Assembly: GCA_016937155.1 (NCBI GenBank)
Contig: JAFGWM010000083.1
Location: 1-59,770, forward strand
Length of the DNA: 59,770 nucleotides
Direction of reading: 5' to 3'
Origin: Deltaproteobacteria bacterium
Lineage (GTDB): Bacteria > Myxococcota_A > Polyangia > HGW-17
Below the pieces are notes generated by a model. It did no database searches. It had not been told where the DNA came from and worked only from the letters and a program-made list of their open reading frames with translations. A program made the translations under genes and the position numbers. Position 1 is the first letter of the stretch; each line of letters starts with the position of its first letter. This document shows, piece by piece, positions 46,246-54,717 of this stretch.

Positions 46246-46473
46246 ATGAAAAATCTTTTTTTTATATCTCTTTTTACACTTCTTTTTTCAGGTTGCACAC
46301 TGATTCTTGATATAGATGAAAACTGCGGAAACGGGAAAGTGGATCCCAATGAAGAGTGCGATGGAAACAATCTTGATGGCGAGGATTGCCAGTCGCTGGG
46401 AAAAGGAGTCGGGTATCTTCAATGCACTAATGAATGTACTTATGATTTTACCGCATGTGCGCTTGTTGATTAA
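46246..46473 (+). CDS. Small Cys-rich lipoprotein with CGNG repeat
   Basis: The 75-residue protein has a lipobox (LLFSGC, Cys17) and one copy of the motif CGNGKVDPNEECDGNNLDGEDC...LGYxxLxCTNECTYDFTAC, a repeat common in myxobacterial surface proteins. It is the whole mature protein, so it is a single-repeat form. It follows the TPR gene by 12 bp and lies 32 bp from the convergent barrel gene. Confidence 0.82.
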   Translation: MKNLFFISLFTLLFSGCTLILDIDENCGNGKVDPNEECDGNNLDGEDCQSLGKGVGYLQCTNECTYDFTACALVD

Positions 46474-46505
46474 ACCACTAACCTCCGGTTCATTTCTAAA
46501 CAGTA

Positions 46506-47909
46506 TCAATAATATCGTTTATACTGGACGTAAATCATGGTTGGATAAAGACCAAATTCTGAGTTGACCTTCAGTACATTTCCTGTTCCTGATAAGTTAA
46601 TCTCCGGCTTTTTACCAATAGGAACATAACCCCCGAGCACGATACTGGAGTTATCATCCAGCCTGATATCCAGTGATGAACTGAGATGAAAACTGGCATC
46701 AAAAAAATTTCCCATTGCCATGGTTGCCATTTTTATTTTATCACTCAGTTCAATGTTCAGGGCTACCGCCCCATAAAGCATTCCGGGATTAAGAACTTCC
46801 CCATGAACAGCAGTCCTCGCACTGGACATTGTGTTTAGATATTCGGATGGATCATCCGTTCCAAAACCGTTGTAGTAAATTTCAGATACAAGTTTAACTG
46901 ATTTTTTTGTATCAAAGGAATATTCCATACCCAGAACACTTCGGATAAAATTGTTTTTCGAGCTGTAATATGGATCTCCCGGACTCTGGGTATCCATATC
47001 ATGGGTGAAAGTTGCTTCTCCCTTGAAATTAAATTTTTTAATGCTTCCAGCGAAAAAAATTCCCCCAACCAGATCCCCTCTCACATAACCCCCAAGAATT
47101 CCTATATCCCATTCATCAAAAGTGGTTCTCAACCTGACTGCAGCACTGCTGTGCTCATTTTCATATCTGATTTCCCCTGGAGTGCAACTGTTCCCGGCAA
47201 CCGTCTGCCAAACAGAAGGTGCCAGAGGATTGGAAGAATCAGGAAATGAAATATGGTTGCATCCGGGTCCACCAGCAACACCTATAAATGCAACCTCAGT
47301 AAACTGCCCCGGAGTCCAGTTGATGCGAATGGCATCCACCCCGGGTTTATTTTCCCGATCTATTTCAAGTGGCGAAAATGTTCCCAGTAGATCAGCAGGT
47401 TGCCATATAAAGCCCACACCTAGGCCAATCGCCTGGCGACCAAGAATAAAATCCAGTTTTCCAAGACGAAATTTGATGTTCATCCTGTCCACAAGAGATG
47501 AGAGAGTTACATTTGGATCATCCGAATCAGTATACTGTAGTGGAAAAAGATATGAAGGCTCATAGTTTCCCGTTCCACCACCAATGGAGTTCATTATTCC
47601 AACCTGAGAGTAAAGTGCCGCTGCACCCTTAAGTTGAAACTGCCATTTAAAAATATCTTCTTTCCATGCGCCACTGAAACCGATTCTCGCTTCACCCAGA
47701 CCCATCAGAGCACTTTTTGAATCCCAGCCCAAACCTCCGGCAATAATTGACCAGGGGTAATTCATGTGTAATCCCATTACATAGAATTTCAGACTCCCAT
47801 CCATTTCCATTGTCAGATTATCAGTTTCATAAATACTGGATGCTACAGCATTTTTTCCAAGCCCCAAAAGGCTAAAACCTAGAACCATTACAAACAGGAA
47901 TGTTCTCAT
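46506..47909 (-). CDS. Outer-membrane beta-barrel protein at end of ABC operon
   Basis: From ATG 47909 (GGAG 6 bp upstream) the protein has a signal peptide (MRTFLFVMVLGFSLLGLGKNAVA) and about 440 residues of alternating strands with many Gly/Asn turns (KLDFILGRQAIGLGVGFIWQPADLLG, AVALNIELSDKIKMATMAMGNF), ending in an aromatic residue (YVQYKRYY), typical of outer-membrane barrels. LDFILGRQ resembles porin-like and DUF1302-type barrels. A longer reading frame begins inside the ATPase gene. It may be the outer-membrane exit or acceptor of the export system. Confidence 0.8.
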   Translation of the reverse strand: MRTFLFVMVLGFSLLGLGKNAVASSIYETDNLTMEMDGSLKFYVMGLHMNYPWSIIAGGLGWDSKSALMGLGEARIGFSGAWKEDIFKWQFQLKGAAALYSQVGIMNSIGGGTGNYEPSYLFPLQYTDSDDPNVTLSSLVDRMNIKFRLGKLDFILGRQAIGLGVGFIWQPADLLGTFSPLEIDRENKPGVDAIRINWTPGQFTEVAFIGVAGGPGCNHISFPDSSNPLAPSVWQTVAGNSCTPGEIRYENEHSSAAVRLRTTFDEWDIGILGGYVRGDLVGGIFFAGSIKKFNFKGEATFTHDMDTQSPGDPYYSSKNNFIRSVLGMEYSFDTKKSVKLVSEIYYNGFGTDDPSEYLNTMSSARTAVHGEVLNPGMLYGAVALNIELSDKIKMATMAMGNFFDASFHLSSSLDIRLDDNSSIVLGGYVPIGKKPEINLSGTGNVLKVNSEFGLYPTMIYVQYKRYY

Positions 47910-47928
47910 AGAATTCTCCAGCACAGAT

Positions 47929-48660
47929 TCAGTTATTTTCCATATTCTGAGTTTCAGGTAGGGATTCCATTCGGGAATCCTTAACAATGTCTTCACTGAT
48001 TTTACCATCTACAATTCTTACCAGTCTTCTGGAAAAATCCATAACCATGGAATCGTGTGTAGAAAAAAGAAAAGTCACATGATGATCCTCATTAAGTTTC
48101 TTCATGAGTTTCAACAGAGATTTTCCGGTTTCACTGTCAAGATTGGCAGTGGGCTCATCCGCAAGTATAAGTTCAGGCTGGGCAACCAGTGCTCTGGCCA
48201 CAGCAACTCTTTGCTGCTGTCCTCCTGACATTTCTGCAGGCCTTCTGTCTGCGAGTTCTTCCAAACCTACCTCTTTTAATACTTTCATGACCCGTTCATG
48301 TCTTTCCTTTACTTTTACTCCCTGAAGGCTCAGTACAAGGTCAACATTTTCATATGCTGTTAACACAGGTACCAGATTGTAAGCCTGAAAGACAAAGCCA
48401 ATTTTATTCAGCCTTAATTCACTGAGTTGTGTAGATGAGAGATTTCCAGCATTCTGCTGAGCAATTTCTACTTTTCCGGATGTAGGGTTATCAAGACATC
48501 CAATAATGTTTAAAAGAGTTGTTTTTCCGCTCCCACTTGGTCCACAGATGGCAGTAAATTCCCCTTTTCTGATAACCAGATCAATACCTCTGAGAGCAGG
48601 AACCTCTATTTTGCCCTGAAGATAGGTTTTCTTTATATTTTCAAGCTTAATAATTTCCAT
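47929..48660 (-). CDS. ABC transporter ATP-binding protein (LolD/MacB type)
   Basis: The ATPase has Walker A GPSGSGKTTLLNIIG, the signature MSGGQQQRVAVARAL, Walker B LILADEPTANLD and a His-loop FSTHD. It belongs to the LolD/MacB/FtsE group that pairs with FtsX-fold permeases. Start 48660 is preferred over 48666 because GGAG then has 7-bp spacing. It lies 15 bp after the permease gene. It is the only ABC ATPase in the window and may energise both sets of permeases. Confidence 0.94.
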   Translation of the reverse strand: MEIIKLENIKKTYLQGKIEVPALRGIDLVIRKGEFTAICGPSGSGKTTLLNIIGCLDNPTSGKVEIAQQNAGNLSSTQLSELRLNKIGFVFQAYNLVPVLTAYENVDLVLSLQGVKVKERHERVMKVLKEVGLEELADRRPAEMSGGQQQRVAVARALVAQPELILADEPTANLDSETGKSLLKLMKKLNEDHHVTFLFSTHDSMVMDFSRRLVRIVDGKISEDIVKDSRMESLPETQNMENN

Positions 48661-48675
48661 ATCCATTCTCCTGTT

Positions 48676-49908
48676 TCAAACATCCCTTACTGCTTTAACT
48701 GGAATAATTCGTGCTGCCCTGATAGCAGGCAGTAAAGCACTCATTACTGTCATCAGCATAACACTGCTGCTTGTCCATACTATTGACCAGAAAGTTATTT
48801 TGGTTCTTATCCTTTCTGTCAGGCCAACTCCTGCCACTTCCATGGTTTCTCCTCCTGTAAACGCCGCAGGATCAATGCCATATTTATAAGTCAGATAACT
48901 TATTAACTGACCGATTAAAAATCCAATAACGGTACTGATCAGACCAATCAATACACTTTCGATAATTATTAGATTAAAAATACTGAATGGCTTCATTCCA
49001 ATGGATTTTAATACACCAAACTCTCTGGTCCTCTCCATAACGCTCATCAGAATTGCGTTAAGCACTCCCGCTGCCACAATGAAGAAAATTATAAGAAGAA
49101 AAACATACATCGAAATTGTATCGACCAGAATAAACTGACTCAATGTTGGCAGAGCCGATGCCCAATCAAGAACTTCAAGTTCATTGTCATGAATTTTTTT
49201 CCTGATTGAACTGGCCATTTTCAGACTGTTATCAATTCCGGAAAAAACAGATATCTGATTAACCGAGTTTCCCATATTTAAAAGTTTCTGTGCCTGGGAA
49301 AGATTTATTACAGCATAACCCCGGTCAATATCGCTTCCTCCGGTGGTAAAAATACCTGTAACACGCAGTGCCACTCTCGATACATTTCCACCCAAATCAG
49401 GAATACTCAGTTGAACTTTTGTTCCAATATCCAGTTTAAGCAGTTTGGCAGCAAGAAAACCGATAACTATTTCGCCATCCTTACCACTTATCCATTTTCC
49501 GGAAGTAATTTTTTCCGGAATATTGCTGATTTTACCCTCATCCACATGGGAAGCTCCGAGCAGTGTATCCAGAATAATATTTCCATCACTGCTCGCCAGA
49601 GAACCTGTAGTAAAAATTCGGCTGGAAACTGGAAAGGATGATCCAAAGTTTTCTCTGATTATCTTCATAACCTTTTCAGGGTGAATTATTCTGTCTGCAA
49701 GTTCACAACTGGACTGAAAGTTTTTATGCTGTATGACAACATGCCCTGAGTGCAGTCTAATTCCGGAATTAGCCATCTGCTCATGCTGACCGAGATGCAG
49801 TTGTTCAAAAAAGAGAAGCATGGATGAACTTATTCCAATGGCAACAATGGTTATTATTGTACGGAATTTTCTTCTCCAGAGATTTCTGAATGCAATTTTT
49901 AAAAGCAT
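48676..49908 (-). CDS. FtsX-type ABC permease (MacB-like) of TetR-controlled operon
   Basis: The 410-residue protein has an N-terminal transmembrane helix (FRTIITIVAIGISSSMLLFFEQ), a large periplasmic domain, and three C-terminal helices of the FtsX fold (VDTISMYVFLLIIFFIVAAGVLNAILMSVMERTREFGVLKSIGM, NLIIIESVLIGLISTVIGFLIGQL, WSIVWTSSSVMLMTVMSALLPAIRAA). It closely parallels the upstream permease. The pattern matches LolC/E and MacB-type exporters that extract lipids, lipoproteins or peptides. AAAGGG stands before the ATG. Confidence 0.92.
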   Translation of the reverse strand: MLLKIAFRNLWRRKFRTIITIVAIGISSSMLLFFEQLHLGQHEQMANSGIRLHSGHVVIQHKNFQSSCELADRIIHPEKVMKIIRENFGSSFPVSSRIFTTGSLASSDGNIILDTLLGASHVDEGKISNIPEKITSGKWISGKDGEIVIGFLAAKLLKLDIGTKVQLSIPDLGGNVSRVALRVTGIFTTGGSDIDRGYAVINLSQAQKLLNMGNSVNQISVFSGIDNSLKMASSIRKKIHDNELEVLDWASALPTLSQFILVDTISMYVFLLIIFFIVAAGVLNAILMSVMERTREFGVLKSIGMKPFSIFNLIIIESVLIGLISTVIGFLIGQLISYLTYKYGIDPAAFTGGETMEVAGVGLTERIRTKITFWSIVWTSSSVMLMTVMSALLPAIRAARIIPVKAVRDV

Positions 49909-49922
49909 TTGGGCCCTTTCAC

Positions 49923-51737
49923 TTATCCGATTGTCTGCCTGAAGGCTTCAACCGGTTTAATTCTGGCTGCTCTCACAGCCGGCCATATTGATACAAGCAT
50001 ACTGATTACAAATAATAATATCACTGGAATAGCAATACCTTCGATAGTCCATATTCCTCTCCATACGGGATCAAGTACAACACCCTGAAAAGTGAAGCCA
50101 TCGGGCAGCACAGACCTGAGATCCAGCCCGGTATTTACCAGATAACTGTTCAATGCAACCCCTATCGCTGTGCCAACAATTGAAGCAGCTAGACTCATAA
50201 GAAAAGTTTCAAAAATAATAAGTCTTGCCACCATATTTGGCTTCATTCCAATGGATTTTAAAACACCAAACTCCCGAATCCTTTCAATAACACTCATCAG
50301 CATTGTGTTCATTGTGCCAAAAGCGGCAATTATAAGTATTATCATCAATATAATGCTGGTCATGGCATCAGTGGTTTTAATCATCATTGCCATACCCCGA
50401 TCAATCTGTTGCCAGGTTCTCACTACTGCTACATCCTTTGTGACCTCTTTGATACCTGATATATAACTTGAATTTCTTGATGGTTCTTTTACGTGAACAG
50501 CGAATTCATGAACACCTCGAAGGGTTTTATCCTTTCCTTCAAAATACCGGATATCCATGAGATCCTTATCCCAGCCGTTTTTAATGTGAACTAAAACCAC
50601 ACTGCGATCCACCGAAGTACTGCCGGTTTTAAAAATCCCACAAACTGTATAAAACCTGTCCATCGGATAAAAGTGACTTGTTGCACTATCCATACCAATC
50701 CTGTCACCAACCTTCACATTAAGTGTTTCAGCTAAACGGTTCCCGATTAATATTTCGGGATATTTTCCACTCGGATTATCATTTAAATAACTTCCTTTAA
50801 TTACTGTTTTCCAACTATTTGTCACCAGTTTTTCCTCAGACGGAAGTATTCCCATTATTCCAACAGGGGCACTTTTTGTTCTGACAAATCTCCATTTGAT
50901 TTTCTTTTTTATTCTGGTGAAAGATAGTTTTCTCTTTTCGATAGTTTTTTCATTTTTATCAACTACTGCAGGCAGCTTTTTCAGGTTATCTATATCAGAA
51001 TCATCATCTGTACTTTTTTCCTGCGTTTTCCCTTCCGGATTTTCTTTTTTTGATGCTGAATCAACTACTGCAGGCAGCTTTTTCAGGTTATCTATATCAG
51101 AATCATCGTCTGTACTTTTTTCCTGCGTTTTCCCTTCCGGATTTTCTGCACCTAGAGCCCGCATTATATTTTCAGAAACAAATATTTCATTATCTGCATA
51201 GTCTCCATGTCTGATTCCAGAAATCTTTAATGTTCCGCAATTAAGTGAGACCGGAACAGGCTTGAAGAGTAAAGTACTGCCTGGTGTCAACCGATACTTC
51301 TTTGATGCTTTTTCAGATATTAATGCTTTGCAGTGAAATTCTTCATCATTTCCTTCACCAGTATTAACTTTTTTATCCCAAACAGCCGTAAGTTCTATTT
51401 CTTCATCACTGCTTATCATTCCACCACTGTATATTCTGGGAGCAACACCGATTATTCCGGATTTCCTTTTTAGGCGGGTATAGATATCATCAAATGGTAT
51501 TGTCTGACGAATACCTTTTTCCTCAGGCCATTTGGGATTATGAATCTGTATGTCTCCGAGATGCATTCTGGTTATGCCTTTAGTCATGGAGGTTGTCATT
51601 CCCACGATCAGACCATAGGTTGGTATACAAAGAGCAAGTCCCGATGCCATAGCACTAAGAGTTATGAGACTCCTTCGCTTTTGTCTCCAGAGATTTCTCC
51701 ATCCCATCTTTAGAAGTAGAACCGTATTCTGAAACAT
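49923..51737 (-). CDS. FtsX-type ABC permease with duplicated linker
   Basis: The 604-residue protein has the N-terminal helix, a long periplasmic core and FtsX helices (DAMTSIILMIILIIAAFGTMNTMLMSVIERIREFGVLKSIGM, FETFLMSLAASIVGTAIGVAL). It is about 190 residues longer than its neighbour because of an acidic, Lys-rich insert (residues about 198-270) that holds two nearly identical 29-residue copies of NPEGKTQEKSTDDDSDIDNL and what follows. It lies 27 bp after the LolA-like gene. The insert is probably a disordered periplasmic loop. Confidence 0.9.
   Translation of the reverse strand: MFQNTVLLLKMGWRNLWRQKRRSLITLSAMASGLALCIPTYGLIVGMTTSMTKGITRMHLGDIQIHNPKWPEEKGIRQTIPFDDIYTRLKRKSGIIGVAPRIYSGGMISSDEEIELTAVWDKKVNTGEGNDEEFHCKALISEKASKKYRLTPGSTLLFKPVPVSLNCGTLKISGIRHGDYADNEIFVSENIMRALGAENPEGKTQEKSTDDDSDIDNLKKLPAVVDSASKKENPEGKTQEKSTDDDSDIDNLKKLPAVVDKNEKTIEKRKLSFTRIKKKIKWRFVRTKSAPVGIMGILPSEEKLVTNSWKTVIKGSYLNDNPSGKYPEILIGNRLAETLNVKVGDRIGMDSATSHFYPMDRFYTVCGIFKTGSTSVDRSVVLVHIKNGWDKDLMDIRYFEGKDKTLRGVHEFAVHVKEPSRNSSYISGIKEVTKDVAVVRTWQQIDRGMAMMIKTTDAMTSIILMIILIIAAFGTMNTMLMSVIERIREFGVLKSIGMKPNMVARLIIFETFLMSLAASIVGTAIGVALNSYLVNTGLDLRSVLPDGFTFQGVVLDPVWRGIWTIEGIAIPVILLFVISMLVSIWPAVRAARIKPVEAFRQTIG
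50958..51045 (-). repeat. 88-bp direct repeat, copy 1, in permease gene
   Basis: Matches 51060-51147 base for base except a51006 versus g51108. The period is 102 bp (34 codons), so the duplication keeps the frame. Confidence 0.97.
51060..51147 (-). repeat. 88-bp direct repeat, copy 2, in permease gene
   Basis: Second copy of the 88-bp unit. Near-identity at DNA level, including synonymous positions, points to a recent duplication. Confidence 0.97.
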
Positions 51738-51764
51738 ATGTATCCCCTTTATCAGAATCAGTGA

Positions 51765-52508
51765 TTATTTCTTTAAACCGCGTATGGAGAAATATCTCGA
51801 TGGAATCGCAACATCAAAACGAATTTTCTCGTAAACAAGTTTAGTAAACTCTTCTTTTCCAGCAGGAATCAGAGTCATCACAGTTGGTACAGTTTTTCCG
51901 TCCACCTTCTTAACTCCTGAAAATTTCATGGTTCTTTTCAACTGACCCTTTTCTGAATAGTATCTGCTTTCCTCTGGAATATTGTTGGATTTAAGAATTT
52001 TCATAACGATTTTTCCCCATACAACGGGAGCGTTTGATTTTGGTTTCAACTCAATTACAATAAAATCCTTATCATCCTTCCTTGATTGACAGTCATAATG
52101 TTTATAAAGTTGAGTTTCCTTAACTAGATCATCATTAGAGAAATGGCTTCCCATCCAGCTTTCACCCATCATGGATGAATTAACCTTAACAATGCGATCT
52201 GTTCTGGGCATATAATACCAGACATTATTTCCAACTTTCAAAGTGGAGGTATTCCTATTTCTTGCAGGACTCGTTATTTTTACTGACATTTTATCCCGTC
52301 CTTCAGACCAGAATTTCATTGTCATTTTACTGCTGTAGCCTGCTTTTTTAACAGACATTGTCATTTTACCGGCACTTGTCCGGGAAAACATGATTCGATC
52401 AGCTTTGTCCACAATTGTCCTGGTATCGGCGGTGCAGTTACCCCACTTTTGTGCTGTGGCAGCACTTGAGTAAAAAGCAATTATTGATATTATTGTAATT
52501 CTTAACAT
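51765..52508 (-). CDS. LolA-like outer-membrane lipoprotein-sorting protein family
   Basis: A signal peptide (MLRITIISIIAFYSSAATAQ) precedes a half-barrel-type domain with ITSPARNRNTSTLKVGNNVWYYMPRTDRIVKV, MGSHFSNDDLVKE and IELKPKSNAPVVWGKIVMKI. These match COG2834/PF17131 proteins, which resemble LolA and are often encoded next to exporters. It likely carries a lipid-linked cargo across the periplasm between permeases and outer membrane. GGAGGG lies 5 bp before the ATG, 14 bp after tetR. Confidence 0.9.
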   Translation of the reverse strand: MLRITIISIIAFYSSAATAQKWGNCTADTRTIVDKADRIMFSRTSAGKMTMSVKKAGYSSKMTMKFWSEGRDKMSVKITSPARNRNTSTLKVGNNVWYYMPRTDRIVKVNSSMMGESWMGSHFSNDDLVKETQLYKHYDCQSRKDDKDFIVIELKPKSNAPVVWGKIVMKILKSNNIPEESRYYSEKGQLKRTMKFSGVKKVDGKTVPTVMTLIPAGKEEFTKLVYEKIRFDVAIPSRYFSIRGLKK

Positions 52509-52522
52509 TTATACCCTCCACT

Positions 52523-53188
52523 TCATTTCAGGTGAGTGATTTCTTTAAAAATTAACAGTTTTTCCCCGTTAATTGAATAATCTGGTTCCAATATACCCCT
52601 CAGAATTTCAATATAAGCACTTATTAAAACCGGCATGATTTCTTCATTTATATTATCGAAATAAGGGATGAGCCATGTATCAAGCATTGAAAATAAATGT
52701 ATCGTAATATCTATGGAAAGTTTTTCCGGAAGTTCCTTCCTTACTGCTCCAGCTTCAATTCCGGATTTTATCATAGTACCAATCCAGATATGATTTATTT
52801 GAGGATATTTACTGTCCTTTAGTATATCCTCCAGAAACTCAGGGGAAAGACCTTTTGAAAGAGTCATTATTTCCTGAAATTCTGTTGTCTTAAATATTTC
52901 AAAAAAGGTACTTGTGAAGCTGCTCCAGTAAGTTTCAATGCTTGAAGAATCAAGATTAAATTCCATTGAATCGAGAAATGACTTTATAAATGTATCCAGA
53001 ACCGTGGCGAGCAGATCATTTTTATCGTTGAAATAATAATACATCGCGCCCTTGCTTATACCTGAGTTCTTAATAATTCTATTAAGAGAGGCTTTTACAG
53101 GGCCCTTCTCAATAAATTCAACTTTGGCTGCCTGAAGAATTCTGGCCTGTTTTTCTTCAGACAGGTTATAAAATCTGCTTCCTGGCAT
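52523..53188 (-). CDS. TetR family regulator of the ABC/LolA operon
   Basis: The N-terminus has the TetR helix-turn-helix (ARILQAAKVEFIEKGPVKASLNRIIKNSGISKGAMYYYFNDKNDLLATVLD), followed by an all-helical ligand domain of about 160 residues. Start ATG 53188 has GGAG at 7 bp; a TTG two codons earlier is less likely. It is the first gene of the minus-strand run and faces the radical SAM gene across a 197-bp gap with TetR-like inverted repeats, so autoregulation and control of both arms are likely. The inducer is unknown, perhaps a membrane lipid. Confidence 0.93.
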   Translation of the reverse strand: MPGSRFYNLSEEKQARILQAAKVEFIEKGPVKASLNRIIKNSGISKGAMYYYFNDKNDLLATVLDTFIKSFLDSMEFNLDSSSIETYWSSFTSTFFEIFKTTEFQEIMTLSKGLSPEFLEDILKDSKYPQINHIWIGTMIKSGIEAGAVRKELPEKLSIDITIHLFSMLDTWLIPYFDNINEEIMPVLISAYIEILRGILEPDYSINGEKLLIFKEITHLK

Positions 53189-53209
53189 TTTCAAACTCCG
53201 ATGATTGAA

Positions 53210-53225
53210 CCAGTGCCTATACTGG
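53210..53225. promoter_or_regulatory. Candidate operator 1 (inverted repeat)
   Basis: CCAGT-N6-ACTGG, a perfect 5-bp inverted repeat of 16 bp in total, lies between tetR and its predicted promoter. Confidence 0.45.
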
Positions 53226-53239
53226 AGTACATACTTATG

Positions 53240-53267
53240 TTTATACTCTGGTTAGACCACCAGTCTA
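53240..53267 (-). promoter_or_regulatory. Candidate promoter of the tetR operon with operator in the spacer
   Basis: On the minus strand TAGACT (53267-53262), 16 bp, TATAAA (53245-53240). The spacer and -35 coincide with the operator 2 inverted repeats, a layout typical of TetR autoregulation. Confidence 0.45.
53248..53267. promoter_or_regulatory. Candidate operator 2 (nested inverted repeats)
   Basis: CTGGT-N6-ACCAG (53248-53263) and TAGAC-N5-GTCTA (53253-53267) are nested. The TAGAC/GTCTA half-sites resemble operators of several TetR-family repressors such as NemR. Confidence 0.5.
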
Positions 53268-53289
53268 TTTTTTACTTACTAATTATGCT

Positions 53290-53317
53290 TTGTCAATCTC
53301 TTTACTGATATTAATAT
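53290..53317 (+). promoter_or_regulatory. Candidate promoter of the radical SAM-permease operon
   Basis: TTGTCA (53290-53295), 16 bp, TAATAT (53312-53317), about 70 bp before the radical SAM gene and 23 bp from operator 2, so a bound repressor might also affect it. Confidence 0.5.
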
Positions 53318-53385
53318 GAAAATATTTTAAAATGATATTTGTTCACATTACTTTCAACAACCATCTTTTCTAAAAAGGTTTTAGC

Positions 53386-54717
53386 ATGAAAATTACATTT
53401 ATTCGTCCCGGAATTGGAAGGGTAAATCCTGAAAAACCTGAGTTGGCCACAATTGAGCCTCTTTCTCTTGCACTTCTCAGTGCAATGACCCCTCCGGAAA
53501 TAGACCGAGCCTTTTATGATGATAGAATAGAGAATATTCCTTTTGATGAACCAACTGATTTTGCAGTATTGACCGTAGAAACATTCACTGCAAAACGTGC
53601 ATGGGAAATCTCTGCTGAGTACAAAAGACGTGGGGTCATGGTCATTGCAGGTGGAATTCATGTATCACTCATTCCTTCTGAAGCTTTAATGAATGTAAAC
53701 TCAATATGCATCAATGATGCAGAAAGCGTCTGGGCTGAAATTCTGGATGATATGGCCACTGGAAATCTTAAACCCTGGTATCAGGGAAATAATGGGGAAC
53801 CACAGAATGGTTTTTTACCTGACAGAAGATTGTTCAAGGGAAAAAAATATCTTCCATTGAGTCTGGTTCAATTTTCAAGGGGATGTCCATATTCCTGTAA
53901 CTTTTGTGCACCAGCAGTTTACTTCGACAGAAAGATGTTTCACAGACAGATCGACTCAGTAATAAAAGAAATATCTGAACAAAAACTGAAGAATATACTT
54001 TTTGTTGATGACAACATCACCGCCAATCAGGAAAGAGCCACTGAGCTTTTTCAGGAACTCGCCAAATTAAAAATAAGATGGGGAAGTCAGGGTTCAATTG
54101 AAATGACCCGAAACAAAAAACTGATGGAGGCGATGGCCAAAAGTGGCTGCATAGGTCACGTTCTGGGAGTGGAATCTATTGATAAATCCAATCTGCTGCA
54201 TATTAATAAAATTCCAAACCTGAATCAGGATATTGATACAGCTATTGATATTTTCAGGGATTTCGGATTTCAATCATGGGCAGCTCTGACAGTTGGGCAT
54301 GATAACGATACCCCTGATACTATTAGAAATCTTGTTGATTATGTCATACGCAAAAAGTTTGCGTTTGCTGCGGTAAATATGCTTGTTCCCTACCCTGGCA
54401 CTGAATTATACAAACAGCTATCCAGTGGAAAAAGACTGGCCTTTTCCGGAAAATGGTGGCTACACCCTGAATATCAGTATAATGAAGCACCCTTCATTCC
54501 AGCAAGAATGACAAGGCAACAATTAACCACAGCTTGTGCTGATGGATGGGAGAAGTTTTACAGCCATTCATCAATCGCATCAAGAAGTTTTGATTTTAAA
54601 ACGAATCTGAGCTCGCCTTTTCGTGCGGGAATATTTCTTGTTTACAACTATATTTTCAGATGGGAATATTATAGAACAAATTTCATGAAATTCGGGCTGG
54701 AGCACCATTACAGATGA
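53386..54717 (+). CDS. Radical SAM protein with B12-binding-type N-terminal domain
   Basis: The N-terminal Rossmann-like part (about 1-130; SLALLSAMTPPEIDRAFYDDRIENIPFDEP, RRGVMVIAGGIHVSLIPSEA) resembles the B12-binding domain of this radical SAM family, but the DxHxxG cobalamin motif is not seen. The SAM domain has the cluster motif Cys167-x3-Cys171-x2-Cys174 (GCPYSCNFC), FVDDNITAN and LGVESIDKSN. The C-terminal block VPYPGTELYKQL...YNEAPFIPARMT is shared by family members annotated only generally. Relatives modify lipids, hopanoids or cofactors. It overlaps the next permease gene by 4 bp (ATGA), so it is coupled to transport. Substrate unknown. Confidence 0.9.
   Translation: MKITFIRPGIGRVNPEKPELATIEPLSLALLSAMTPPEIDRAFYDDRIENIPFDEPTDFAVLTVETFTAKRAWEISAEYKRRGVMVIAGGIHVSLIPSEALMNVNSICINDAESVWAEILDDMATGNLKPWYQGNNGEPQNGFLPDRRLFKGKKYLPLSLVQFSRGCPYSCNFCAPAVYFDRKMFHRQIDSVIKEISEQKLKNILFVDDNITANQERATELFQELAKLKIRWGSQGSIEMTRNKKLMEAMAKSGCIGHVLGVESIDKSNLLHINKIPNLNQDIDTAIDIFRDFGFQSWAALTVGHDNDTPDTIRNLVDYVIRKKFAFAAVNMLVPYPGTELYKQLSSGKRLAFSGKWWLHPEYQYNEAPFIPARMTRQQLTTACADGWEKFYSHSSIASRSFDFKTNLSSPFRAGIFLVYNYIFRWEYYRTNFMKFGLEHHYR

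Noticed and set aside
53386-54717. Radical SAM gene as hopanoid biosynthesis hpnP/hpnJ
   Set aside because: No hopanoid genes are nearby and the cobalamin motif is not seen; the family is too broad to name.
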